Origin: JACZXC01 sp036447375
GTDB taxonomy: Bacteria; Myxococcota_A; UBA9160; SMWR01
DNA: 5,205 bases
Assembly: GCA_036447375.1 (NCBI GenBank)
Contig: JAZFUU010000017.1
Coordinates: forward strand, 1 to 5,205
Direction: 5' to 3'
Both the position numbers and the translations under genes were made by a program. How positions within the stretch are numbered: position 1 is the first letter of the stretch; each line of letters starts with the position of its first letter. A model generated the notes under the pieces. It saw only the letters and a program-made list of their open reading frames with translations, was not told the DNA's origin and made no database searches. This document shows positions 1 to 5,205 of the stretch, piece after piece.

Positions 1-348
1 ATCGATCCCTCCAACGCTACACCTGAGCAGATTCAGAAGTTTCAGCAGGCTCAGGGCGGGCTGAGTCAGGCGCTGGGTCGCCTGATGGTGATTGCGGAGC
101 GCTACCCCGAGCTGAAGGCGGACCGGAACTTCCGCGAGCTCCAGGCTCAGCTGGAGGGGACCGAGAATCGCATCACGATTGCGCGGCAACGGCACATCGA
201 AGCCATCAAGGAGTTCAACGATCTCGTCACCGTTCCGCCCTCGAGTTGGACCAACAGCCTCCTCTACCACCATGAAAAGATGGCCCAGTGGGCACTCGAC
301 GACGCGGAGCAGGAGGCGGTCGAGAAGGCGCCCGAGGTCGACTTCTAA
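1..348 (+). CDS. lemA: LemA family protein, C-terminal part (5' end outside window)
   Basis: The frame is open from base 1 to the TAA at 346-348 and gives 115 residues with no start, so the N-terminus lies upstream of the window. The LemA hallmark is at fragment residues 33-58: ERYPELKAD, then NFRELQ, then QLEGTENRI, followed by ARQRHIEAIKEFN. The tail ends in KAPEVDF, also typical. LemA proteins are usually about 190 residues, with an N-terminal membrane anchor and a helical bundle outside the membrane; the anchor would be in the missing part. The stretch after VPPSSWTNSLL is unusual in having HHEKMAQWAL where many relatives have a short aromatic PYF-like segment. The exact function of LemA is unknown. 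Its place directly before two TPM-domain genes, with stop and start adjoining, supports an operon. Family assignment is firm; function is not. Confidence 0.93.
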   Translation: MDPSNATPEQIQKFQQAQGGLSQALGRLMVIAERYPELKADRNFRELQAQLEGTENRITIARQRHIEAIKEFNDLVTVPPSSWTNSLLYHHEKMAQWALDDAEQEAVEKAPEVDF

Positions 349-1113
349 ATGAGGATCCGGGGGACGTCTGTTCGAGCGCTCGCGCTTGCTTGGCTGATTG
401 CGTGTCAAGCAAACGCCGCCGAATTTGAGGTCCCTGCGCTGCGCTCAGCCGTGACAGACCAGGCAGGGATTCTCTCTCCAGCGACCCGTCAGCAGCTCGA
501 GTCGGCGCTTCGGCAGATCCAGCGGGTCGGCGGAACTCAGCTGGCCGTGTTGACGGTTCCCGATCTCGCGGGGCTCCCGATCGAGCAAGCGGCGATTCGC
601 GTCGTGGACGCGTGGAAGCTCGGCAGCAAGAAGGCCGACAACGGTGTGCTGCTGCTGGTGGCTCGGGACGAGCGCAAGGTTCGCATCGAGGTGGGACAGG
701 GCCTCGAAGGAGTTCTGACGGACGCCTATTCCAAGCGCATCATCGACGAGGCCATCACACCGCTGTTTCAGCAGGGCGACATGAACGGGGGCGTGATCAT
801 GGGGGTCTATCAGATCGCTCGCATCACCAATCCGGACGTCGACCTGCGGCCCTATCTCGAGGGACAGCTGCGCCAACGAAGATCGGGGCGTGCGAGGAGC
901 CCTTGGCAAATACTCTTCGGGGCACTGTTGCTGGTTGCCGTCTTCTCGACGCGGCGAGGATTCCTCCCGCTGATGTTCCTGGGTGGCATGGGGATGGGGG
1001 GATATGCCGCTCGGCGGGGCCTGGGCGGCTTCGGGGGTGGCGGGGGAGGTTTTGGCGGCTTTGGCGGAGGCGGGGGCGGGTTTAGCGGCGGTGGCGCCTC
1101 GGGAGGATGGTGA
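349..1113 (+). CDS. TPM-domain protein, exported or lipid-anchored, with glycine-rich tail (YgcG type)
   Basis: The 254-residue product starts at an ATG touching the LemA stop (TAAATG); GAGG at 334-337 is a plausible ribosome site. Residues 1-24 form a signal sequence. Two processing readings are visible: LIAC at 16-19 fits a lipobox, and ANA-A at 21-24 fits signal peptidase I. The TPM domain covers about residues 33-165, opening with VTDQAGILS (35-43) and including ADNGVLLLVARDERKVRIEVGQ (96-117 region) and the VLTD segment near 122. A hydrophobic span at about 185-200 is followed by a second weakly hydrophobic stretch (205-218) and a Gly/Phe-rich tail ending GGASGGW, a typical ending for this family. 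TPM domains are found in envelope proteins; one plant relative acts in photosystem II repair and phosphatase activity has been reported for some members, but no activity is assigned here. The domain should lie outside the cytoplasmic membrane. Neighbouring lemA and the second TPM gene suggest a shared envelope complex. Confidence 0.92.
   Translation: MRIRGTSVRALALAWLIACQANAAEFEVPALRSAVTDQAGILSPATRQQLESALRQIQRVGGTQLAVLTVPDLAGLPIEQAAIRVVDAWKLGSKKADNGVLLLVARDERKVRIEVGQGLEGVLTDAYSKRIIDEAITPLFQQGDMNGGVIMGVYQIARITNPDVDLRPYLEGQLRQRRSGRARSPWQILFGALLLVAVFSTRRGFLPLMFLGGMGMGGYAARRGLGGFGGGGGGFGGFGGGGGGFSGGGASGGW
1021..1110 (+). repeat. Low-complexity GGN repeat encoding the Gly/Phe-rich tail
   Basis: This stretch is a degenerate array of GGC/GGG/GGT/GGA codons broken by TTC or TTT, encoding repeated GGFGG units as the last 30 residues of the first TPM protein. 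It is coding low complexity and not a separate element. It explains the proline-rich open frame on the opposite strand. Confidence 0.85.
1101..1106 (+). promoter_or_regulatory. Shine-Dalgarno GGGAGG deciding the start of the second TPM gene
   Basis: GGGAGG lies inside the end of the preceding gene. It abuts the ATG at 1107 with no spacer, too close to serve it. It is six bases before the ATG at 1113, a normal distance. This favours initiation at 1113, overlapping the upstream TGA by one base (TGATG), as in translational coupling. Confidence 0.6.
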
Positions 1114-1781
1114 TGGGCGAACTTCCTAGTCCCAGTCCAGATTGGGCGCGTCAAGTACTTGGCGATGACGGTGCCGAGCGTATCGAAACAGCGATCGCGG
1201 ACGCAGAGTCACGCACCTCGGGGGAGATCGTTCCCATTCTGGTGCGACGCTCCTCGACCGTCGGACACGTTCCCCTGGCGAGCTTCACATTGCTTCTGCT
1301 GTGCGTGTTTCTCTCCGATCTTCCCGCGCATCTGGCCGAGCTGGGTGGGCCGTACGGGGTTTGGCTCGGCGCGTGCTGGTTGCTCGCCGGCGGACTGGCA
1401 CTGGGCGTCTCGCGCGTCGATGCGGTTCAGCGCCTGCTGACACCCCAGATCGATCAAGGGCGACAGGTGGATCTGCGCGCACAGATCGAGTTCTACGAAC
1501 TCGAGATGAGTCAGACATCAGGCCGAACCGGAATTTTGCTGTTCGTATCGCTTCTCGAGCACCGCGCAGTCGTGCTTGCGGATCACTCGATCGCCGAGAA
1601 GCTCAGTGCGGAGATCTGGCAAGAACCGGTCGACCTGATGATTCAGGGCGTGAAGCGCGGCGATCTCGCCGCGGGGATGACGCAGGCGATCCAGCGCTGC
1701 GGCGAACTTCTCTCGCCTCACTTCCCCGTCGCAGACGACGACGTCAATGAGCTCCGAAATCACCTCGTGGTGAAGGAATAG
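1113..1781 (+). CDS. TPM-like membrane protein with two transmembrane segments (COG3762 type)
   Basis: From the ATG at 1113 the product is 222 residues; an ATG at 1107 would add two. The first part (about residues 20-47) has the IETAIADAESRTSGEIVPILV pattern that opens TPM-like domains. Two hydrophobic spans follow, about 53-73 and 80-99. After them come QIEFYELEMSQTSGRTGILLFVSLLEHRAV-type sequence (about 115-147) and a helical tail ending in PHFPVADDDVNELRNHL. The TPM fold therefore appears to be split by a membrane hairpin. No signal peptide is seen, so the spans anchor it in the cytoplasmic membrane. Translation is probably coupled to the upstream TPM gene. The three-gene set lemA, secreted TPM, membrane TPM recurs in bacteria, but the biochemical role is not established. 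The gene looks complete: its TAG lies just outside the left inverted repeat of the insertion sequence, though within a few bases of it. Confidence 0.87.
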   Translation: MGELPSPSPDWARQVLGDDGAERIETAIADAESRTSGEIVPILVRRSSTVGHVPLASFTLLLLCVFLSDLPAHLAELGGPYGVWLGACWLLAGGLALGVSRVDAVQRLLTPQIDQGRQVDLRAQIEFYELEMSQTSGRTGILLFVSLLEHRAVVLADHSIAEKLSAEIWQEPVDLMIQGVKRGDLAAGMTQAIQRCGELLSPHFPVADDDVNELRNHLVVKE

Positions 1782-1786
1782 CCCTG

Positions 1787-1833
1787 CTGCGTCTCAGGAC
1801 ATTCTGGAGTTCGGGCGTTGGAACTGCAACGCC
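1787..1833 (+). repeat. Left terminal inverted repeat of the insertion sequence
   Basis: Read against the reverse complement of 3184-3230, mismatches are only at 1797, 1809-1812, 1815 and 1821. The outer block (1787-1808) and inner block (1816-1833) are conserved and separated by a divergent spacer, a pattern expected if the outer block is used for cleavage and the inner for transposase binding. The inner block also holds a near-dyad, CGTTGGA then TGCAACG (1816-1831). Confidence 0.9.
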
Positions 1834-1837
1834 CTGA

Positions 1838-2149
1838 AACCAAAGGCCATTCTCGCCGCGCCCAGGACACCGCCCGCGGCCTGCCGATACGTCCAGGATT
1901 CAGACGGCACAATCGCGGGGGACCTACGATCACCGGATCCGGGAGGCGGTTCTCGAGTCTGGAAATCGCGATCTCTTTCCTGAACTCGAGATTCCGCAGT
2001 CGACGATCCGCAGTTGGATCCATCGCGGCCTACCGGACGTCGTCACCTCCGAATGGGTCACCTCCGATCGCGCGGCTCTCCTCTCCGAGATTCACGCCCT
2101 ACGTCAGCGAACGGCTCTGCTGGCTGGAGTCGTCGGCCTGCTGGCCGCG
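1838..2149 (+). other. In-frame N-terminal extension of the transposase without a start codon (HTH and leucine-rich segment)
   Basis: The transposase frame stays open upstream of its first ATG (2150) back to a TGA at 1835-1837. The translation from 1922 looks like real protein: TYDHRIREAVLESGNRDLF, then a helix-turn-helix-like IPQSTIRSWIHRGLP (1991-2035), then a leucine-rich helix containing LLSEIHALRQRTALLAG and continuing past 2150. This matches the OrfA role in IS3 elements (DNA binding and multimerisation). No ATG, GTG or TTG occurs in this frame between 1838 and 2149. The part before 1922 (rich in P and R) does not look like conserved protein. The start may have been lost, may be a rare codon such as ATT at 1898, or may come from another frame by a shift at the five-G run 1917-1921. 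Confidence 0.7.
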
Positions 2150-3223
2150 ATGCTGCGTGCCTCAAGGAGTCGCATCGACTACGCGCGACACGCCGACGGT
2201 GAATCCAAAGCGGCGCTACTCAGGGCGATCGAGCGTGCAAGCACGGTGTTGCCGCTCAGATCGGCGCTTCGAATCGCGCGCCTCTCCCCTTCGAGATACC
2301 ACAGCTGGCGCCAACTCGAGGCTGGCTGTGAGCTCGAGGACCAGCCCAGCTGTCCGCGAGTGAGGCCGACACGACTGACTGCTGCGGAAATCGAGAGCAT
2401 GCGGACGTTGGTTGAGAGCGGGGAGCATCGCCACATGTCACTCCGTGCTCTTGCCCTTCACGCTCAGCGGATCGGAAAGGTCGTCGCGTCGCCATCGACT
2501 TGGTACCGCTTCGCGAGGAAGTTGGCGTGGGGGCGGCCTCGACGACGTCTATACCCTGCCAAGCCAAAGGTCGGAATCCGAGCCAGCGCTCCAGGCGAGC
2601 TGCTGCACCTGGACGTCACCATCATCCGACTCTTCGATGGAACGAGAGCCTACCTGCATGCCGCGATCGACAACTACTCGAGACGGATCCTTTCATGGAG
2701 TCTTGAGGATCGCCTCGGCAGTGGAGGAACGTGTCGGCTACTGCGCGACGCTGCATGTCAGCTCCGAAGCGGGTCTCAGCGGACAACGGTCGTTACAGAC
2801 GCCGGCTGCGAGAACGTCAACTCGGACGTCGACGGCCTGCTCGAGGACGAGGGCCTGAGACGCACTCTGGCCCAAGTGGACGTCACGTTCTCCAACTCGA
2901 TGATCGAGGCGTTCTGGCGGTCTCTCAAGCACTCCTGGCTCTATCTGCACTCCCTGGAGAGCGTCGAGTCTCTGCGTCGTCTCGTGGACTTCTACGTGCG
3001 GCAGCACAACGAGGTGATGCCCCACGCGGCATTCGAGGGGCAGACTCCCGACGAGATGTACTTCGGGGTTGGCGATACCGTTGTCGCGGAGCTCTACGCG
3101 GCGCGGATGAGAGCGAGGGAGGAGCGGATCAGGGCGAACCGGGCCGCTGTGTGCGGAGTGTGCAGCTCGGACCTCGGTTCGGCGGCGTTGCAGTTGCAAC
3201 GGCCTCGGTCCAGAATGTCATGA
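2150..3223 (+). CDS. DDE transposase / integrase core protein (IS3-like, DD35E)
   Basis: Transposase that would bind the element's ends and carry out strand cleavage and transfer. From the ATG at 2150 it has 357 residues, but the conserved frame begins upstream, so this start probably gives an N-terminally shortened protein. Visible parts: an OrfB-like HTH around residues 36-57 (RIARLSPSRYHSW), a second helical DNA-binding stretch around 96-124, and the rve catalytic core about 145-305. Catalytic residues are D155 (LLHLDVT), D217 (VVTDAGCEN) and E253 (SNSMIEAFW). The last two are separated by 35 residues, and K260 lies seven after the glutamate, as is standard for IS3/retroviral integrases. 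The triad is intact. An Arg-rich tail contains CGVC (335-338), and the final residues are encoded by the right inverted repeat. IS3 or a close single-ORF relative is the best family; IS481-type is less likely given the OrfA-like extension. Confidence 0.88.
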   Translation: MLRASRSRIDYARHADGESKAALLRAIERASTVLPLRSALRIARLSPSRYHSWRQLEAGCELEDQPSCPRVRPTRLTAAEIESMRTLVESGEHRHMSLRALALHAQRIGKVVASPSTWYRFARKLAWGRPRRRLYPAKPKVGIRASAPGELLHLDVTIIRLFDGTRAYLHAAIDNYSRRILSWSLEDRLGSGGTCRLLRDAACQLRSGSQRTTVVTDAGCENVNSDVDGLLEDEGLRRTLAQVDVTFSNSMIEAFWRSLKHSWLYLHSLESVESLRRLVDFYVRQHNEVMPHAAFEGQTPDEMYFGVGDTVVAELYAARMRAREERIRANRAAVCGVCSSDLGSAALQLQRPRSRMS

Positions 3224-3230
3224 GACGCAG
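3184..3230 (-). repeat. Right terminal inverted repeat of the insertion sequence
   Basis: This is the partner of 1787-1833 (40 of 47). It encodes the last residues of the transposase and its TGA (3221-3223). It holds a perfect 7-bp dyad, CGTTGCA (3186-3192) and TGCAACG (3195-3201), with a 2-bp spacer. There is no following T run, so I do not call it a terminator. Confidence 0.9.
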
Positions 3231-3496
3231 CTGGGCAGAAAGGCCACGTCGTGGCCCGCGTTGCGCAGAGCGCGTTCCGCCGGGCCGAAGAACCCCGAGA
3301 GGAGATGCACGCCCGACGTCGCGAAAATCGGATAGAGCTGGAGCAGGAGCCCTCCGAATACCGTGAGATCCTCCCAGTCGTCGCGCTTGCCCATCTCCTC
3401 GAGAAGTACGCCGGGCTGCGCGGGACCAAACCCGAGAATCATCGTCTCTCTCGGCCGCAGCAGCGCAGCCGCCTCCTCGGCGGAGCAGCCTCGCAC
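3218..3496 (-). pseudogene. Acetyl-CoA hydrolase / CoA-transferase family protein, N-terminal remnant truncated at the insertion sequence
   Basis: The minus-strand frame from GTG at 3496 gives 92 residues: CSAEEAAALLRPRETMILGFG at the start, then RDDWEDLTVFGGLL, then SGVHLLSGFFGPAER and AGHDVAFLP. This resembles the N-terminus of acetyl-CoA hydrolase/CoA-transferase proteins, which move CoA between acyl groups or hydrolyse acyl-CoA and normally run to several hundred residues. Here the host sequence ends near residue 88 (FLP), and the last residues and TGA (3218-3220) come from the right inverted repeat. The CoA-binding and catalytic regions are absent, so it should be inactive. GTG at 3496 is chosen because the helix before LRP is usually included; ATG at 3442 is an alternative. 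It follows the acyl-CoA dehydrogenase by 17 nt on the same strand, suggesting a former beta-oxidation operon. The rest of the gene is not found anywhere in the window. Confidence 0.75.
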
Positions 3497-3513
3497 CTCG
3501 CTCGTGCTTCGAA

Positions 3514-5205
3514 CTACTGGTCCAGAAACCGCAGATTCCCCGCCGCAATGCGCTCGGCGATTCGGGTCTTCGCGGCGATCGTTGCGATCGGCATGAACGT
3601 GGCGAGAGTATCGATCGTGCGGAACGCCGCCAGCATCTCATCGCCTTCCAGCTCGTTGGCCACCAGGCGACGGGCCCCGTCGGCGATCCGTTCGTTCGCG
3701 GAGGCGACGAAGATCCGCGTCAGATCCAGTTCGTTGTCCATCTCGGCGTCTGGGTGCGTACGCGCGAACTTGCGGGTGCGGGCCACCACGGAGGCCGCCG
3801 CGAACGTGTCGATGATCATGTTCGCGAGTACCTCCAGGTGTTGCTGCTTGGTAACGAGATCCTGTAGGTTTCTCGAAACCAACAGGTCTACCGAGAAAGC
3901 CACGAGGCGCTTCGCCTGTTCACATGCGGCGGCGTCGGCAGACAGCGGGCCCTCTCCGAGTGGCGCGACGATACTTCCCGCTTCGATTTCGAGTTTTACC
4001 TTCTCGATGAACGCGAAGTAGTCGAGCCGACCCTTGGCGGCGCGTTTCAAGACTGTCGATGGAATGATGAGACGATTGATCTCGTTGGTTCCTTCGAAGA
4101 TCCGATTGATTCGCGAATCGCGGTAGTGGCGCTCGATGGGGTAGTCGGCCAGGAATCCGTACCCGCCGAGGATTTGCAGCGCCTCGTCGGCGACGAAATC
4201 CAAGCACTCGGTTCCGAAGACCTTCACGATCGAACACTCGACCGTGTACTCCTCGAGCACTTCCCGCAGCGCCTCGTCTCGCTCGGGCCCTCTTTCCGGA
4301 ATTCTCGCTTTGGCTTCGGCGGTGGCGGCGTCCATCAATCCCGCCGTGCGGTAGCCAATCGATTCGGCGGCGTACAGGCGTGCGGCCATGTCGGCGATCT
4401 TGCGCTGGATCATGCCGAACTCGATGATCGGCCGTTTGAACTGCACGCGATCTCGCGCATAGGCGACGCTGTAGCGCAAACACTCGCGCGCGGCACCGAC
4501 AGATCCGCAGCCCAGTTTGAAGCGGCCGACATTCAAGATGCTGAAGGCGATCTTGTGACCGCGACCGATTTCGCCCAACAATCGGTCCCCTGGGATCCGG
4601 GCCGATTCCAGGATCAACTGGCGGGTCGAGGAGCCTTTGATCCCGAGTTTCTGTTCTTCGGGCCCTGTCGAAACCCCAGGGTCGGTTCGCTCGACAATGA
4701 ACGCGCTGAAGTTGTCACCGTCTACCTGGGCGAACACGACGAACACGTCGGCGAAGCCAGCGTTGGTGATGAACTGCTTGGTGCCGTCGAGCACCCAATC
4801 GTCGCCGTCGCGAACCGCCGAAGCCCGGGCGGCCAGTGCGTCCGAACCCGATTCGGCCTCGGTCAGCGCGTAGGCGGCCAGCCACTCGCCGGTGCCGAGC
4901 TTGGGGAGGTACTTCTCGCGCTGGTCTTCGCTGCCGAAGTAGACGATGGGCAGCGATCCAATCCCGGTGTGAGCGCCCCAGGAAATGCTGAACGAAGCCT
5001 CTTTGGCGGCGGTTTCCGAAACCAGCATCGCGGAGGCTTTGTCTAGCCCCAGGCCGCCGTACTCCTCCGGGATCTCGATGGCGAGCATGCCGATTTCGCC
5101 GGCTTTCTTCAGAAGCCCGGGGATGATCTCGGGCCCTTTCGCCTGGATATCGTCGAGACGCGACATCACCTCGCCATCGACGAAGTCCGCCGCCGCGCGC
5201 GCCAT
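3514..5205 (-). CDS. Acyl-CoA dehydrogenase, very-long-chain / FadE-like, N-terminus at window edge
   Basis: FAD flavoenzyme that oxidises acyl-CoA to trans-2-enoyl-CoA, the first step of beta-oxidation. 563 residues are visible, ending at the TAG at 3514-3516. An ATG lies exactly at the window edge, but it begins within the first helix (ARAAADFVDGEV), so the true start is probably a few tens of codons further upstream. Order: N-terminal helical domain (1-110) with IPEEYGGLGLDK; middle beta domain with YALTEAESGSD (112-122), the flavin/substrate signature; C-terminal helical domain with AYARDRVQFKRPI (248-260) and LQILGGYGF (343-351). E371 in RIFEGTNEINR is the expected catalytic base. About 180 further residues (381-563) form the extra C-terminal domain seen in VLCAD/ACAD9-like enzymes, so this is not a short-chain four-domain type. 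Substrate length cannot be read from sequence. It is probably co-transcribed with the truncated CoA-transferase gene 17 nt downstream. Confidence 0.93.
   Translation of the reverse strand: MARAAADFVDGEVMSRLDDIQAKGPEIIPGLLKKAGEIGMLAIEIPEEYGGLGLDKASAMLVSETAAKEASFSISWGAHTGIGSLPIVYFGSEDQREKYLPKLGTGEWLAAYALTEAESGSDALAARASAVRDGDDWVLDGTKQFITNAGFADVFVVFAQVDGDNFSAFIVERTDPGVSTGPEEQKLGIKGSSTRQLILESARIPGDRLLGEIGRGHKIAFSILNVGRFKLGCGSVGAARECLRYSVAYARDRVQFKRPIIEFGMIQRKIADMAARLYAAESIGYRTAGLMDAATAEAKARIPERGPERDEALREVLEEYTVECSIVKVFGTECLDFVADEALQILGGYGFLADYPIERHYRDSRINRIFEGTNEINRLIIPSTVLKRAAKGRLDYFAFIEKVKLEIEAGSIVAPLGEGPLSADAAACEQAKRLVAFSVDLLVSRNLQDLVTKQQHLEVLANMIIDTFAAASVVARTRKFARTHPDAEMDNELDLTRIFVASANERIADGARRLVANELEGDEMLAAFRTIDTLATFMPIATIAAKTRIAERIAAGNLRFLDQ

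Larger units (their letters stand above)
1787..3230 (+). mobile_element. Insertion sequence, IS3-like, DD35E transposase, 1.44 kb
   Basis: The ends are imperfect inverted repeats: 1787-1833 pairs with 3184-3230 at 40 of 47 positions, ungapped, starting with ten perfect bases CTGCGTCTCA. One long plus-strand frame encodes the transposase, and its stop lies in the right repeat. Size, DD35E catalytic spacing and HTH plus leucine-rich N-terminal part fit the IS3 family or a close relative. Exact ends are uncertain by a few bases: with 1787-3230 as ends, CTG flanks both sides (1784-1786 and 3231-3233), a possible 3-bp target duplication; with 1788-3229 the ends would be TG...CA as usual in IS3. 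An outer GCCC (1781-1784) also pairs with GGGC (3233-3236), possibly by chance. No passenger gene is present. The two flanks belong to unrelated loci. Confidence 0.88.

Noticed and set aside
852..1154. Minus-strand proline-rich open frame
   Set aside because: The proline runs are the complement of the glycine-rich tail of the TPM gene; no independent support.
1818..2363. Plus-strand open frame of 181 codons at the left end of the insertion sequence
   Set aside because: Most of it overlaps the better-supported transposase frame and its product is low-complexity R/S/P. Only its first third is of interest, as a possible leader entering the transposase by a -1 shift.
3186..3201. Dyad CGTTGCA/TGCAACG as a transcription terminator
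   Set aside because: The stem is short, the loop is only two bases and no T run follows; a near-copy exists in the left repeat, so a transposase-binding role is likelier.
3251..4021. Plus-strand open frame of 256 codons
   Set aside because: Antisense to the CoA-transferase remnant and the end of the acyl-CoA dehydrogenase, both with clear family motifs; its R/S/A-rich product looks like a shadow.
4126..5046. Long plus-strand open frame of 306 codons opposite the acyl-CoA dehydrogenase
   Set aside because: It lies wholly antisense to a gene with intact catalytic motifs, and its product shows no recognisable domain; long antisense frames are expected in GC-rich DNA.
1..5205. Search for CRISPR arrays, tRNA or rRNA genes, toxin-antitoxin pairs or a defence system
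   Set aside because: No regularly spaced direct repeats, no recognisable tRNA or rRNA sequence, and no gene with a defence-related motif. All long coding stretches are accounted for by the genes listed.

Overview
The window is GC-rich bacterial chromosome (third codon positions mostly G or C) with three blocks: a plus-strand LemA/TPM gene cluster (1-1781), one insertion sequence (about 1787-3230), and a minus-strand fatty-acid/acyl-CoA gene pair (3218-5205). The gene content and the style of the acyl-CoA proteins and transposase suggest a high-GC deltaproteobacterial or Myxococcota-like lineage. That is an impression from family resemblance, not a taxonomic assignment.

Block 1 holds the C-terminal part of a LemA protein (cut by the window start), then a secreted or lipid-anchored TPM-domain protein with a glycine-rich tail, then a second TPM-like protein with two membrane spans. 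The genes are stop-to-start coupled (TAAATG at 346-351, TGATG at 1111-1115), so they look like one operon. LemA plus two TPM proteins is a recurrent bacterial envelope cluster whose biochemical role is poorly defined.

Block 2 is a 1.44 kb element bounded by imperfect inverted repeats of 47 bp (40 of 47 positions match). It encodes a DD35E transposase of IS3/retroviral-integrase type, whose stop codon lies inside the right repeat. The same open frame runs upstream through a helix-turn-helix and a leucine-rich segment, as in a fused OrfA-OrfB. That upstream part has no ATG, GTG or TTG start, so the element may be defective or may rely on a frameshift at a run of five G.

Block 3 runs leftward: an acyl-CoA dehydrogenase (N-terminus beyond the window edge), then 17 nt later the first ~88 residues of an acetyl-CoA hydrolase/CoA-transferase family protein, which stops abruptly in the right end of the insertion sequence. 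The missing part of that gene is not on the other side of the element, where the TPM operon ends within a few bases of it. The element therefore sits at a rearrangement or deletion junction, or at an assembly join through a repeated IS.

I found no tRNA, rRNA, CRISPR array, toxin-antitoxin pair or defence system. The most notable points are the IS-bounded junction and the missing transposase start, not a new multi-gene system.
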